A DNA stretch of 64,000 bases, taken from contig NZ_LT906465.1 of the NCBI RefSeq assembly GCF_900187185.1, forward strand, positions 1,674,001 to 1,738,000. The letters are read 5' to 3'. Source of the DNA: Chryseobacterium taklimakanense. GTDB taxonomy: Bacteria; Bacteroidota; Bacteroidia; Flavobacteriales; Weeksellaceae. Below are positions 1 through 8,488 of this stretch, piece by piece; position 1 is the stretch's first letter; every line of letters begins with the position of its first letter. Below the pieces are notes generated by a model, which searched no databases, had not been told where the DNA came from, and was given only the letters and a program-made list of their open reading frames with translations. The position numbers and the translations under genes were made by a program.

Positions 1-2210
1 AAACAGTAGAAGGTGCCACCGAACCACAAATTGAGCAGACGGTGGGTTTGCCCCAGATAACCATTACTTACGACAGGGCCAGGCTGGCCTCTTATGGATT
101 GAATATTGAGGATATAAACCATACAGTGAGCACCGCTTTTGCGGGCGAAACCGCTGGGGTGGTATTCGAGGACGAAAGAAAGTTTAATTTGGTCGCACGG
201 CTCGACAGTGTTAACCGAAGTTCTATCGACGATGTGAGTAACCTGTTTATTCCAACTGAAAACGGCGTGCAAATCCCTCTTTCTCAGGTAGCAAAGGTTG
301 AATATAAAGACGGACCGGCGCAAATCAGTCGTGAAGATGGCAAGCGCCGGATTGTTGTAGGCTTTAATGTAAAAGATAGAGATGTAGAAAGTGTAGTAAC
401 CGAAATTCAGAAAAAACTGAACGACGCAAATATCTTGCCCGCTGGCTATTACTATACGTATGGCGGAACGTTCGAAAATTTGAAACAGGCTTCTTCACGA
501 TTGCAAATAGCAGTTCCTGTAGCCTTAGCTCTTATTTTTCTTTTACTGTACTTCACCTTCCGTAACTTCAAAGACAGCATGCTTATTTTTACTGCAATAC
601 CAATGAGTGCTATTGGAGGGGTCTTTGCACTGATGATAAGGGACATGCCCTTCAGCATTTCAGCAGGAGTAGGATTTATCGCGCTGTTTGGTGTAGCCGT
701 ACTGAATGGTATTGTGCTGGTAAGCACCTTCAAGGATCTTCAGAAATCTGGGGTTACTAATATCCTTCGAAGGGTGATTCAGGGGACCAGTATACGTTTA
801 CGCCCAGTCCTGATGACTGCAGCGGTAGCTTCATTCGGATTCTTTCCCATGGCCTTTTCAAATGGTAGCGGTGCAGAAGTACAGAGACCATTAGCAACCG
901 TGGTAATTGGCGGCTTAGTAACAGCAACTTTCCTTACCTTATTTGTTCTGCCACTACTCTATATCATCTTTAATTCTAAGAATCAAATCAAAAACAAATT
1001 GAGAAATAGTAAAAACAAATCGTTTTTAACGCTAATAATTTTACTGTGCTCTTCCGTAGGTGCACTCAGTGCGCAGGAAAGAATTTCACCAAATGACGCA
1101 GTGAAAATAGCGTTAGATAATAATCTACAGTACACTGTAAACAATGCCCAGGTAACTAAAGCTTTACTGGAAACTAAAACCGCACGTGAAATTCCCAAGA
1201 CAGGCCTCTTCGTAGAAAACGAGGATATGAGACCAAGTGATCCGGATGGCGATTTTAAAATTGGAATCCAGCAATCCATACAATGGCCGGGATTATATAA
1301 GGCGAAAAGAAAATATTTTGAGGAGCAGCTGAAATTTCACCAACTGAACAAAAACATGCTGGACGCGGTGATAAAAAGGGAAGTAAATACCGCTTTTTAC
1401 CAGCTATGGTACCTTCAGGATGTGGGTAAACTCTACCAAAAACTGGATGAGTATTATACGTCCATGTACAAAGCTGCTAACCTTCGTTTCAAAACTGGCG
1501 AAGCAGCCGGTCTTGAAAATATTGCTGCAGAAGCTCGGATGAAGGAGCTTCAGGCCCAACGCCAACAGAATTTACAGAATATTGCAGCACAACAGCAGCA
1601 GTTGAGCCTTTTTCTCAATACTCATGTGCTGTACTTACCGGAAGACACCAATTTGCGGAAACTGGATGTGGATGATTTTCCCTCAGACAGTTTGCATCCT
1701 TCATTGGCACTGCAGCAGCAAAATATCGAAATTGCACGAGCTAATATAGATGTTCAGAAAATGCAGAATAAACCTGACTTTTCCGGCCGGGTATTCTCCC
1801 AGAGATTATACGGAATGAAAGATCCCATAACCGGCTTTTCTGTAGCGGTAGAATTTCCCATTTTTGGAAAAACTGCCTATAAAGCCAAATTGCAGGCTGC
1901 CGAAGCAGAAGTTGAAATTCAGCAGTCGCAGCTGCGCTATCAGGAAAGCCAATTCGCTGCACAAACGCGCACCAGCTACACCGAAATTCTAAAAGCTTCT
2001 GAAATGCTTAAATATTATGAAAGTATAGGTTTGAAACAGGCAGACCAGATCTTTGATGCGGCAATGTTAAGTTACAAAGCAGGTGAAATAGGTTTTTCTG
2101 AAATGCACCAGTTCTTTACCCAGGCAATAGACATCAGAAAAAATTATCTGATTGCATTAAACGAGTACAACATGGCCGTAATTCAATATAACTATTACAT
2201 TAAAAATTAA
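1..2210 (+). CDS. Heavy-metal RND efflux pump fused to a TolC-like outer-membrane factor (5' partial)
   Basis: CusA/CzcA-type proton-driven exporter of metal cations. The frame is open from base 3, so the gene starts outside the window. The visible part holds the last periplasmic segment and the final transmembrane helices of the RND pump (for example AVPVALALIFLLLYFTF). At bases 1010-1080 comes a basic stretch, a hydrophobic core and ALSAQ, which looks like an internal signal peptide. About 375 residues of outer-membrane efflux protein follow, with long glutamine-rich helices typical of TolC folds. Fusion of RND pump and outer-membrane factor is known in Bacteroidota. The adaptor gene follows 20 bp downstream. 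The metal specificity (Cu/Ag versus Co/Zn/Cd) cannot be told from this part. Confidence 0.9.
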   Translation, partial: TVEGATEPQIEQTVGLPQITITYDRARLASYGLNIEDINHTVSTAFAGETAGVVFEDERKFNLVARLDSVNRSSIDDVSNLFIPTENGVQIPLSQVAKVEYKDGPAQISREDGKRRIVVGFNVKDRDVESVVTEIQKKLNDANILPAGYYYTYGGTFENLKQASSRLQIAVPVALALIFLLLYFTFRNFKDSMLIFTAIPMSAIGGVFALMIRDMPFSISAGVGFIALFGVAVLNGIVLVSTFKDLQKSGVTNILRRVIQGTSIRLRPVLMTAAVASFGFFPMAFSNGSGAEVQRPLATVVIGGLVTATFLTLFVLPLLYIIFNSKNQIKNKLRNSKNKSFLTLIILLCSSVGALSAQERISPNDAVKIALDNNLQYTVNNAQVTKALLETKTAREIPKTGLFVENEDMRPSDPDGDFKIGIQQSIQWPGLYKAKRKYFEEQLKFHQLNKNMLDAVIKREVNTAFYQLWYLQDVGKLYQKLDEYYTSMYKAANLRFKTGEAAGLENIAAEARMKELQAQRQQNLQNIAAQQQQLSLFLNTHVLYLPEDTNLRKLDVDDFPSDSLHPSLALQQQNIEIARANIDVQKMQNKPDFSGRVFSQRLYGMKDPITGFSVAVEFPIFGKTAYKAKLQAAEAEVEIQQSQLRYQESQFAAQTRTSYTEILKASEMLKYYESIGLKQADQIFDAAMLSYKAGEIGFSEMHQFFTQAIDIRKNYLIALNEYNMAVIQYNYYIKN

Positions 2211-2230
2211 GTTCAAAAAGAGAATATAAC

Positions 2231-3466
2231 ATGAAAAAATATATCACCCTTATTTTTGCAGTCTCTGTCTTGTTGACAGGATGTAAAAAAGAATCAGAAG
2301 CCACTGAAACCAAAGAAGCAACTGAAGTAGAGAAGCCTGATGAGCACGAAGATCCCAATGTGGCTCATTTCACCGAAGAACAGATAAAAACTGTTGGTAT
2401 CCAGATGGGCAGCATTGAAAGTAAGGAACTTTCTAATACCATAAAAGTAAGCGGTATGCTGACGGTGCCTAACCAGAATAAGGCATTTGTTACGCCCTCG
2501 TACAGCGGTATAGTACGCTCCCTGTACGTACAGCCTGGAAGCTATGTATCAAAGGGAAAAGTTATAGCAACCATTTCAAACCCCGATTTAATTGTGATGC
2601 AGCAGCAGCTTCAGCAGGTTAATGGTCAGATCCGGATGGCAGAGCTGGAGGTTACCCGTGCCCAGCAGCTTTATAAAGGTAATGCCGCGCCGCTAAAGAA
2701 ATTTCAGCAGGCACAGACAGATCTTGCAACATTAAGAAGCCAGCGCTCCGGACTGCAGAAACAGCTGGGCAGCATTGGGGCTGCTCAGGGTTACAGCTCG
2801 TCCCTTTCTGTTCGCGCGCCCATCAGCGGAACGGTAAGTAAAGTGATAGCGCAAATAGGGAGTAATGTGGACATGGCTTCGCCAATTGCCGAAATTGTAA
2901 GCAACTCAGCGCTTCATTTGGATATCTATGTATATGAAAAAGATCTGGGTAAAGTACAACCGGGGCAAACCATTCACTTTACATTAACAAACAGTCCAGG
3001 AAAGGAGTACGATGCAAAAATAACTTCAATAGGTACAGCCTTTGAAGGAGAAAGTAAAACTGTTCCTGTTCACGCGCAAGTCGTCGGAGACCGGACAGGT
3101 CTTATTGATGGCATGAATGTTGCCGCAGTCATAAGTCTTGATAATCAAACTGCTGCATCCGTTCCTACCGAAGCTATAGTGAATGATAAGGGTCAGGATT
3201 TTATCTTTATTATACAGAACGAGCACGAAGAAGAAGGAAAAAACGAAAAAGTATCAGCTTTAAAAAAGGAAAGTAACAAAAAAACAACTGAGGAAAAGGA
3301 AGTAAGCTTTGAGAAAATTCCGGTTGCTAAAGGAGTTACAGATTTGGGCTATACTCAAATTACACCTTTAAAAATAATTCCCGGCAATGCTAAAGTAGTA
3401 GTTAAAAATGCCTTCTTTATCTTAGCTAAAATGAATAATAAGGGAGAGGAAGGTCATGGACATTAA
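2231..3466 (+). CDS. Efflux RND transporter periplasmic adaptor (CusB/CzcB-like lipoprotein)
   Basis: Membrane-fusion protein that should link the upstream RND pump to its outer-membrane channel. The N-terminus has a lysine start, hydrophobic core and lipobox LLTGC, so it is probably a lipoprotein. A barrel/lipoyl segment (VRSLYVQPGSYVSKGKVIA) is followed by an alpha-hairpin rich in Q and L (residues about 125-180) and a second lipoyl half (VRAPISGTVSKV). The last residues are histidine-rich (GHGH), and a Lys/Glu-rich insert lies near residues 335-360. The 411-residue length is usual for the family. It is 20 bp after the pump and 50 bp before the P-type ATPase, so probably one operon. Confidence 0.92.
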   Translation: MKKYITLIFAVSVLLTGCKKESEATETKEATEVEKPDEHEDPNVAHFTEEQIKTVGIQMGSIESKELSNTIKVSGMLTVPNQNKAFVTPSYSGIVRSLYVQPGSYVSKGKVIATISNPDLIVMQQQLQQVNGQIRMAELEVTRAQQLYKGNAAPLKKFQQAQTDLATLRSQRSGLQKQLGSIGAAQGYSSSLSVRAPISGTVSKVIAQIGSNVDMASPIAEIVSNSALHLDIYVYEKDLGKVQPGQTIHFTLTNSPGKEYDAKITSIGTAFEGESKTVPVHAQVVGDRTGLIDGMNVAAVISLDNQTAASVPTEAIVNDKGQDFIFIIQNEHEEEGKNEKVSALKKESNKKTTEEKEVSFEKIPVAKGVTDLGYTQITPLKIIPGNAKVVVKNAFFILAKMNNKGEEGHGH

Positions 3467-3516
3467 GAAATAGTACGTCAAAATAAAAAACTACAATACA
3501 TTATTAAATATAACTT

Positions 3517-5655
3517 ATGTCAAATAATAAATTACATATACATACCTACGACGAAAATGGCAATCAATTGTGCTGCACGCCGCAGGAAGCAAAAATAAAT
3601 GAAAAAGCCGATGAAAAATTGGTGCAGCAGGAAGGTGCCAAAGCCTTACCCGTTATTGAAGAAAAAACAAGAGAGCGCCACTTCAAAGGCGATGGTCATT
3701 TTCACGGTACAAGGTTCAAAGAAGAATTAGACCACGACCACAGCAACGAACATTCAGACGATGATGGACACGACCATAGCCACGATGAAAATAAGTCCAC
3801 CCTTCAAATGTTCTTGCCTGCAATCATTTCATTCGTGCTATTGATGATTGCTATTGCTTTTGATAATTGGCTACCGCAATCCTGGTTTACAGGTTGGGTA
3901 AGAGCTGTTTGGTATATAATAGCTTATGCACCAGTCGGATTTCCTGTAATAAAAGAAGCTTTTGAAAGTATTGGTAAAGGCGATGTTTTTTCAGAATTTT
4001 TATTGATGAGCATTGCCACCATCGGAGCTTTTGTCATTGGCGAATATCCCGAAGGTGTTGCCGTTATGCTGTTTTACGCCGTTGGCGAAGTGTTCCAAAC
4101 ATTAGCCGTAACAAGAGCCAAAGCCAACATTAAAACCCTGCTCGACCAAAGACCCGATGAAGTAACGATTTTAGAAAATAACCAACCTAAAACTGTAAAA
4201 GCAGCAACTGTAAGCATCGGCAATATCATCCAATTAAAACCCGGAGAAAAGTTGGGATTGGATGGCGAATTACTATCCGAAACCGCTTCCTTCAACACAG
4301 CAGCACTTACAGGAGAAAGTAAGCCCGACACTAAGAGCAAAGGTGAAACTGTATTGGCAGGAATGATAAATCTGAACACCGTTGTACAGGTAAAAGTGAC
4401 CACAGCATACACAGATAGCAAGTTAAGTAAAATTTTAGAATTGGTACAAAATGCCACTGCACAAAAAGCACCAACAGAATTATTCATCCGCAAATTTGCA
4501 AAAATATATACGCCGATTGTTGTGTTATTAGCAGTGCTAATTACGGTTGTTCCTTATTTTTTTGTGAGCAATTATGAATTTAGCAATTGGTTGTACAGAG
4601 CATTAGTTTTTCTTGTAATTTCTTGCCCTTGTGCTTTAGTTATCAGTATTCCATTGGGCTATTTTGGTGGAATTGGTGCTGCTTCCAAAAATGGGATTTT
4701 ATTCAAAGGAAGTAACTTTTTAGATGTGATTGCAGGTATTCAGAATGTTGTGATGGATAAAACCGGAACAATGACCGAAGGCGTTTTCAAAGTACAGGAA
4801 GTTAATTTGAAACCTGAATTAAATAAAGACGAAATTCTGAAATTGGTAAATGCCTTAGAAAGTCAAAGTACACATCCTGTTGCCACAGCCATTCATCAAT
4901 ATGTAGGAGAAATTGACAATTCCCTAAAATTAGAAAACACAGAAGAAATAGCAGGTCACGGTTTAAAAGCCAACGTAAACGGAAAAGAATTATTGGTAGG
5001 TAATTTCAAATTGATGGACAAGTTCAATATCAGTTATGATTTAGACCCAAGTACGATTGTTTACACTTTAATCGCCATTGCTTACGATGGAAAATTTGCA
5101 GGCTACATTACCATTGCCGACAGTATTAAAGAAGATGCACAGATTACAATTGACAAACTAAAAGCATTAGGCGTAAAAACTACAATGTTGAGCGGAGATA
5201 AAAGCACCGTGGTAAAATTTGTTGCCGATAAATTAGGCATTCAAAATGCCTTTGGCGATTTATTGCCCGAAGACAAAGTGAATAAAGTAAAAGAAATCAA
5301 AGCCAAAAACGAAACCGTGGCATTTGTGGGCGATGGCGTGAACGATGCGCCAGTAGTGGCTTTGAGCGATGTAGGCATTGCAATGGGTGGTTTAGGCAGT
5401 GATGCCACCATAGAAACCGCCGATGTGGTGATACAAGATGATATGCCCAGCAAAATCCCAATGGCAATAAATATCGGCAAGCAAACAAAGAAAATTGTTT
5501 GGCAAAACATAACCCTTGCATTTGTAGTAAAAGCAGTTGTACTTGTATTAGGAGCAGGTGGTCTTGCCACAATGTGGGAAGCAGTCTTTGCAGATGTGGG
5601 CGTAGCATTGCTTGCCATACTAAATGCAGTAAGAATTCAGAAAATGAAATTTTAA
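3517..5655 (+). CDS. P1B-type heavy-metal translocating ATPase (Zn/Cd/Pb/Co class)
   Basis: ATP-driven metal cation exporter of the inner membrane, 712 residues. The N-terminus lacks a ferredoxin-like HMA domain but has a CC pair (residues 19-20) and a histidine/aspartate-rich stretch (about residues 48-90) that may bind metal. The membrane motif SCPCALVISIP has C370-P-C372. The phosphorylation motif DKTGT has D414, the hinge GDGVND has D606 and D610, and the nucleotide-domain HP motif lies in STHPVATAI. The CPC form with an N-terminal His-rich region fits the ZntA/CadA group, but specificity is inferred. The gene is more AT-rich than most neighbours, in keeping with acquisition together with the RND genes. 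Confidence 0.93.
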   Translation: MSNNKLHIHTYDENGNQLCCTPQEAKINEKADEKLVQQEGAKALPVIEEKTRERHFKGDGHFHGTRFKEELDHDHSNEHSDDDGHDHSHDENKSTLQMFLPAIISFVLLMIAIAFDNWLPQSWFTGWVRAVWYIIAYAPVGFPVIKEAFESIGKGDVFSEFLLMSIATIGAFVIGEYPEGVAVMLFYAVGEVFQTLAVTRAKANIKTLLDQRPDEVTILENNQPKTVKAATVSIGNIIQLKPGEKLGLDGELLSETASFNTAALTGESKPDTKSKGETVLAGMINLNTVVQVKVTTAYTDSKLSKILELVQNATAQKAPTELFIRKFAKIYTPIVVLLAVLITVVPYFFVSNYEFSNWLYRALVFLVISCPCALVISIPLGYFGGIGAASKNGILFKGSNFLDVIAGIQNVVMDKTGTMTEGVFKVQEVNLKPELNKDEILKLVNALESQSTHPVATAIHQYVGEIDNSLKLENTEEIAGHGLKANVNGKELLVGNFKLMDKFNISYDLDPSTIVYTLIAIAYDGKFAGYITIADSIKEDAQITIDKLKALGVKTTMLSGDKSTVVKFVADKLGIQNAFGDLLPEDKVNKVKEIKAKNETVAFVGDGVNDAPVVALSDVGIAMGGLGSDATIETADVVIQDDMPSKIPMAINIGKQTKKIVWQNITLAFVVKAVVLVLGAGGLATMWEAVFADVGVALLAILNAVRIQKMKF

Positions 5656-5659
5656 ACAA

Positions 5660-5684
5660 AGCGGGCTTCGGTCCGTTTTTTTTC
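5660..5684 (+). terminator. Rho-independent terminator after the metal-efflux genes
   Basis: GCGGGC-UUCG-GUCCGU stem with a cUUCGg tetraloop and eight T residues, starting 5 bp after the ATPase stop codon. Confidence 0.85.
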
Positions 5685-5837
5685 TTTCTGGGTAAAAAAT
5701 TAAGTGTTGCGTATAGACGCAGAAAATTGGTGCAAAAATCTAATAGTTGATCACATAAATTATCAAATAAAATACTGTTTCTCCGCGGAATGATATAGCA
5801 GCATTATTCACTTTCGCCACCGCGCACAGCAATATTC

Positions 5838-6054
5838 CTATGTGCCGGCGCACATACCGCAATGACGACCGCGTACCAGATATTCTTCGATGGTCTCGAG
5901 GTCACTTAGCTAAAAAATCAGCATCAATTTTACCCATATTTTCTAAACTGACATTTATAGAGGAAATTCCGCAGGCTGTTGGCAGTACGTTAATAATTAA
6001 TGTTGTGTAGATTTTGATGCGGGTATTTTTAGTCCCTACTTCTAAAATCAGGGA
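5838..6054 (-). pseudogene. Possible remnant of a small lipoprotein gene (frameshifted)
   Basis: On the reverse strand one frame (6054 to 5902) reads KNTRIKIYTTLIINVLPTAC and then a polar stretch ending DADFLAK-stop. It resembles a lipoprotein signal with a lipobox-like LPTAC but has no ATG. After a shift of frame, bases 5909-5838 continue with SDLETIEEYLVRGRHCGMCA and a stop soon after. The two pieces join plausibly as one short secreted protein with a Cys pair near the end. No family is recognised. It could be chance coding in a decayed spacer; the lack of a start codon and the frameshift argue that it is not functional. Confidence 0.3.
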
Positions 6055-6176
6055 CTAAATCGGGGATTGTTTAATGGTTTATACGATGCCTTATGCTTTT
6101 ACAAAATTATCTAACTTGGTTACTGTCAGTAAAATGATGATTTACATTGCTTTATTGGTTTAAATAAAAACTCCCT

Positions 6177-6813
6177 GTGGAACTACATGAGCATTTTGAT
6201 GAAATTCACCCAAAAGTTTTAAATTTTTTAAATGACAATGAAGAGAAGATAATTGAGGGCTACGAAGAAAATGACGGGCACCCATTTCGGCATGTCTTTA
6301 ATTCTTTTCTAAATTTATTTAAAGTAAGGTTTCCTCTTGTAACAAATTCAGAAGTTAACATTTTTAGATATTTTTTTGTTGAAAAGTTGCAAAGTCACTT
6401 CCGCAAAGAACTTCAGGACTCAATTGAAGTATGCAGTCAAACATATTTTGGAAAATTACTACATAACATTCGTGAAGATAAATCTCGATCCGAAAGATGT
6501 TTCTTCTGTTTATGCCGTTAAACCTAAACTTGACAACCCAAGGATTGCCAAGCAACATGGGGCATTCTTAATTTTTGGTATTAGTCCATCATTATTTACT
6601 GTTTTCGGGTTATATAAACCAATGGCTAAATTTAACAAAAAATGGATTGAAAGAGGAAGTGATTAAGATCAACGAATTATTATCGATAAAAAGTCTAAAA
6701 CTCAAATATTACAACAACTGGAAAGCTTTGGTTTCAACCAAGCTACTTTATTTCCAGAAGTCGATATAGTTGCAAGTTTTGTAAAATTCAAATACTTAAA
6801 AAAACTGGATTAA
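6177..6813 (+). pseudogene. FRG-domain protein remnant (frameshift plus nonsense codon)
   Basis: The C-terminal part of an FRG-type protein can be read in two frames. One frame (6177 to about 6480) ends with KLLHNIREDKS, matching the LLHxIRxEK segment of the family. The next frame carries DPKDVSSVYAVKPKLDNPRI and AKQHGAFLIFG, the typical KPKLDNPRI..QxGAF signature. A TAA at 6664-6666 interrupts this frame, yet it continues in phase with KTQILQQLESFGFNQATLFP and a final stop at 6811. So there is at least one frameshift near 6480 and one nonsense codon. The amino-terminal FRG half is not recognisable; the first 80 residues resemble nothing I know. FRG proteins often occur in defence or mobile regions. 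Confidence 0.6.
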
Positions 6814-6826
6814 TAGATTTTGGATC

Positions 6827-6958
6827 GTGGAACCGGTGTTCGCCCAATTAAAACACAACCACAATTTTAAAAGATTTACCTTAAAATCCCTCAAAAAAGT
6901 GAAAATAGAGTTCGGACTACACGCTCTTGCACACAACCTAAGAAAGAAAGTGGCATAA
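6827..6958 (+). mobile_element. Transposase 3'-end remnant (IS1182-like)
   Basis: Forty-three codons read VEPVFAQLKHNHNFKRFTLK then SLKKVKIEFGLHALAHNLRK and stop, which matches the carboxyl end of IS1182/IS4-type transposases (VEPVFGxIKxN...GL.AIAHNLRK). Nothing of the upstream transposase is left; the FRG remnant ends 14 bp before. An inverted repeat, AAAGTGGC/GCCACTTT, overlaps the stop codon and could be the terminator of the lost element. The fragment marks past IS activity at the edge of the metal-resistance block. Confidence 0.65.
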
Positions 6959-7013
6959 AAGCCACTTTAAACCCAACTTTTTTTATTCCAATTTTATAAG
7001 GAAAATAAAAAAA

Positions 7014-7046
7014 CCGCCTCAAAATTTTGTCTTGAGACGGCTTCTT
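7014..7046 (-). terminator. Bidirectional hairpin terminator
   Basis: CCGCCTCAA...TTGAGACGG stem with an A-run on its left (a U-run for the reverse genes) and a T-rich tail on its right. It ends the reverse operon of DUF3820 and AI-2E family genes and belongs to the GAGACGG hairpin family seen elsewhere in the window. Confidence 0.75.
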
Positions 7047-7066
7047 TTTATTTTATAGAGTTTACG

Positions 7067-7309
7067 CTATTTATTCTCGATGACCATTTTACGGATCGGT
7101 ACCAGCAAATCCATCAATCCATTGATTTTAATCTCATAAATAGTAGAAAGCTGCATTCCTAATTTTCCCTTTGGAAAGCCGCCGTTTCGTACGAACCATT
7201 CCAGATAAGAAACCGGCAAATCTGCGAGAACTGTATTTTTGTACTTACCGAAAGGCATCTTCACAATACAGATTTCTTTTAAAATTTCAGGTTTTATGCT
7301 GCCTCCCAT
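7067..7309 (-). CDS. DUF3820 family protein
   Basis: Small protein of 80 residues with the family core MPFGKYKNTVLADLPVSYLE followed by WFVRNGGFPKGKLG, typical of DUF3820 proteins of Bacteroidota and Proteobacteria. The molecular function is not established. Its ATG overlaps the stop codon of the AI-2E family gene (TGATG), so the two are probably translationally coupled. No signal peptide or membrane segment is seen. Confidence 0.85.
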   Translation of the reverse strand: MGGSIKPEILKEICIVKMPFGKYKNTVLADLPVSYLEWFVRNGGFPKGKLGMQLSTIYEIKINGLMDLLVPIRKMVIENK

Positions 7310-8394
7310 CAGATAGTGAGATCGATTTTTTTCTCGATTTCCTTTGGTTCGGGCATAATGATTTCAGTTTCTTCTTCACCGCTGAACTCATCGCGGTACA
7401 CCTGAATGAGAAGTACGGTCATTGACACCAGAATCGGTCCGAAAATCAAGCCCATAAATCCAAAGAGGTTCATGCCCATGATAATTCCAAATACCGTATT
7501 TAGAGGGTGTATATTCTCCAGTTTTTTGAGTAAAGTAAAACGCAGCACATTATCAGTGAGGCCAACGGCTATCAGCGAATATATCAACACACCGATTCCG
7601 CTTCCGGTATTGCCTTCCGCAATCATAAAGATCCCAACAGGAACGTAGACAATCGCCGCACCTACAATCGGAATCATCGATGCAATTGCTGTGAGTGCAA
7701 AAAGCAGCATCGGACTCGGCGCACCGAAAATAAAATAACCGATGAGCGCCACCAACCCCTGACCGAGCGCAACAACCGGAAGACCAACGGCATTTGCAAC
7801 AACCAGCTTCCTGAATTTTTCGCCAATTAAGGTAATGTTCGCTTTTTTCAGCGGCGCAGCACTCGAAACTACCCTTTCAAAAAGCCTTGGCTTTTCCAGC
7901 ATAAAATACAGCATGAAAAACATGGACACCACAATAGAAAGTGTGTTAAACGTTGAGCTTACCGCATTTGTTGAAAGCTTTGCTGCAGAGGATTTTATAC
8001 CGTCCAGATTTTCTTTGCTCAGGATATCAATTTTGGTTTTATCATAAATGAAATCGTTGATCTTATCGAGAAATACATTGAATTTAGCCATATAGGCTTT
8101 GGAGTCTCCAAGTTTTTCGATCAGCATATCCCCAAGCAGATAGATGGGGATAATCAGTACCACCAAACAGATCAAAATGATAAATAAAGAAGCCCACATC
8201 GGTTTCCATTTTTTGGTTTCCTGAAGATAAAAGTTAAAATTACGGCACACGATATACAGCGTGAGCGCGCCTAAAAGCGATGGTATAAACATCGTAAGAT
8301 TCCCCACGATAAGTCCTGCCAATGTGGTGATGATGAGGAGAAGGAAAATCTGCTTTATTTTATTTCCGCTGATTTGCTCGTATTGGTTCGACAT
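7309..8394 (-). CDS. AI-2E family transporter (PerM/TqsA-like membrane protein)
   Basis: Multi-pass inner-membrane protein of 361 residues from the chosen ATG (MSNQYEQISGNKIKQIF). The frame is open 64 codons further upstream, but that part overlaps the next gene and reads as no conserved protein. Paired helices at the N-terminus, a long extra-membrane segment (about residues 85-150) and a C-terminal block with GLTDNVLRFTLLKK and HPLNTVFGIIMGMNLFGFMG are the marks of the AI-2E/PerM exporter family. The substrate is unknown; family members have been linked to autoinducer-2 export or ion antiport. It is coupled to the DUF3820 gene. Confidence 0.88.
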   Translation of the reverse strand: MSNQYEQISGNKIKQIFLLLIITTLAGLIVGNLTMFIPSLLGALTLYIVCRNFNFYLQETKKWKPMWASLFIILICLVVLIIPIYLLGDMLIEKLGDSKAYMAKFNVFLDKINDFIYDKTKIDILSKENLDGIKSSAAKLSTNAVSSTFNTLSIVVSMFFMLYFMLEKPRLFERVVSSAAPLKKANITLIGEKFRKLVVANAVGLPVVALGQGLVALIGYFIFGAPSPMLLFALTAIASMIPIVGAAIVYVPVGIFMIAEGNTGSGIGVLIYSLIAVGLTDNVLRFTLLKKLENIHPLNTVFGIIMGMNLFGFMGLIFGPILVSMTVLLIQVYRDEFSGEEETEIIMPEPKEIEKKIDLTI

Positions 8395-8488
8395 AGCCTT
8401 AGAAATAGCATTATGAAAAGTGACTATAGTGCAGCCACCCAAATTTACACACTCTTGTGATTCCCGTTTATATTTTAAAGTAAAATTT

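Noticed and set aside
4074-4493. Long reverse frame inside the P-type ATPase
   Set aside because: Antisense shadow of a clear gene; no protein-like motif or start signal.
5241-5659. Two overlapping reverse frames at the ATPase 3' end
   Set aside because: Antisense to the conserved hinge region and transmembrane end; unlikely composition.
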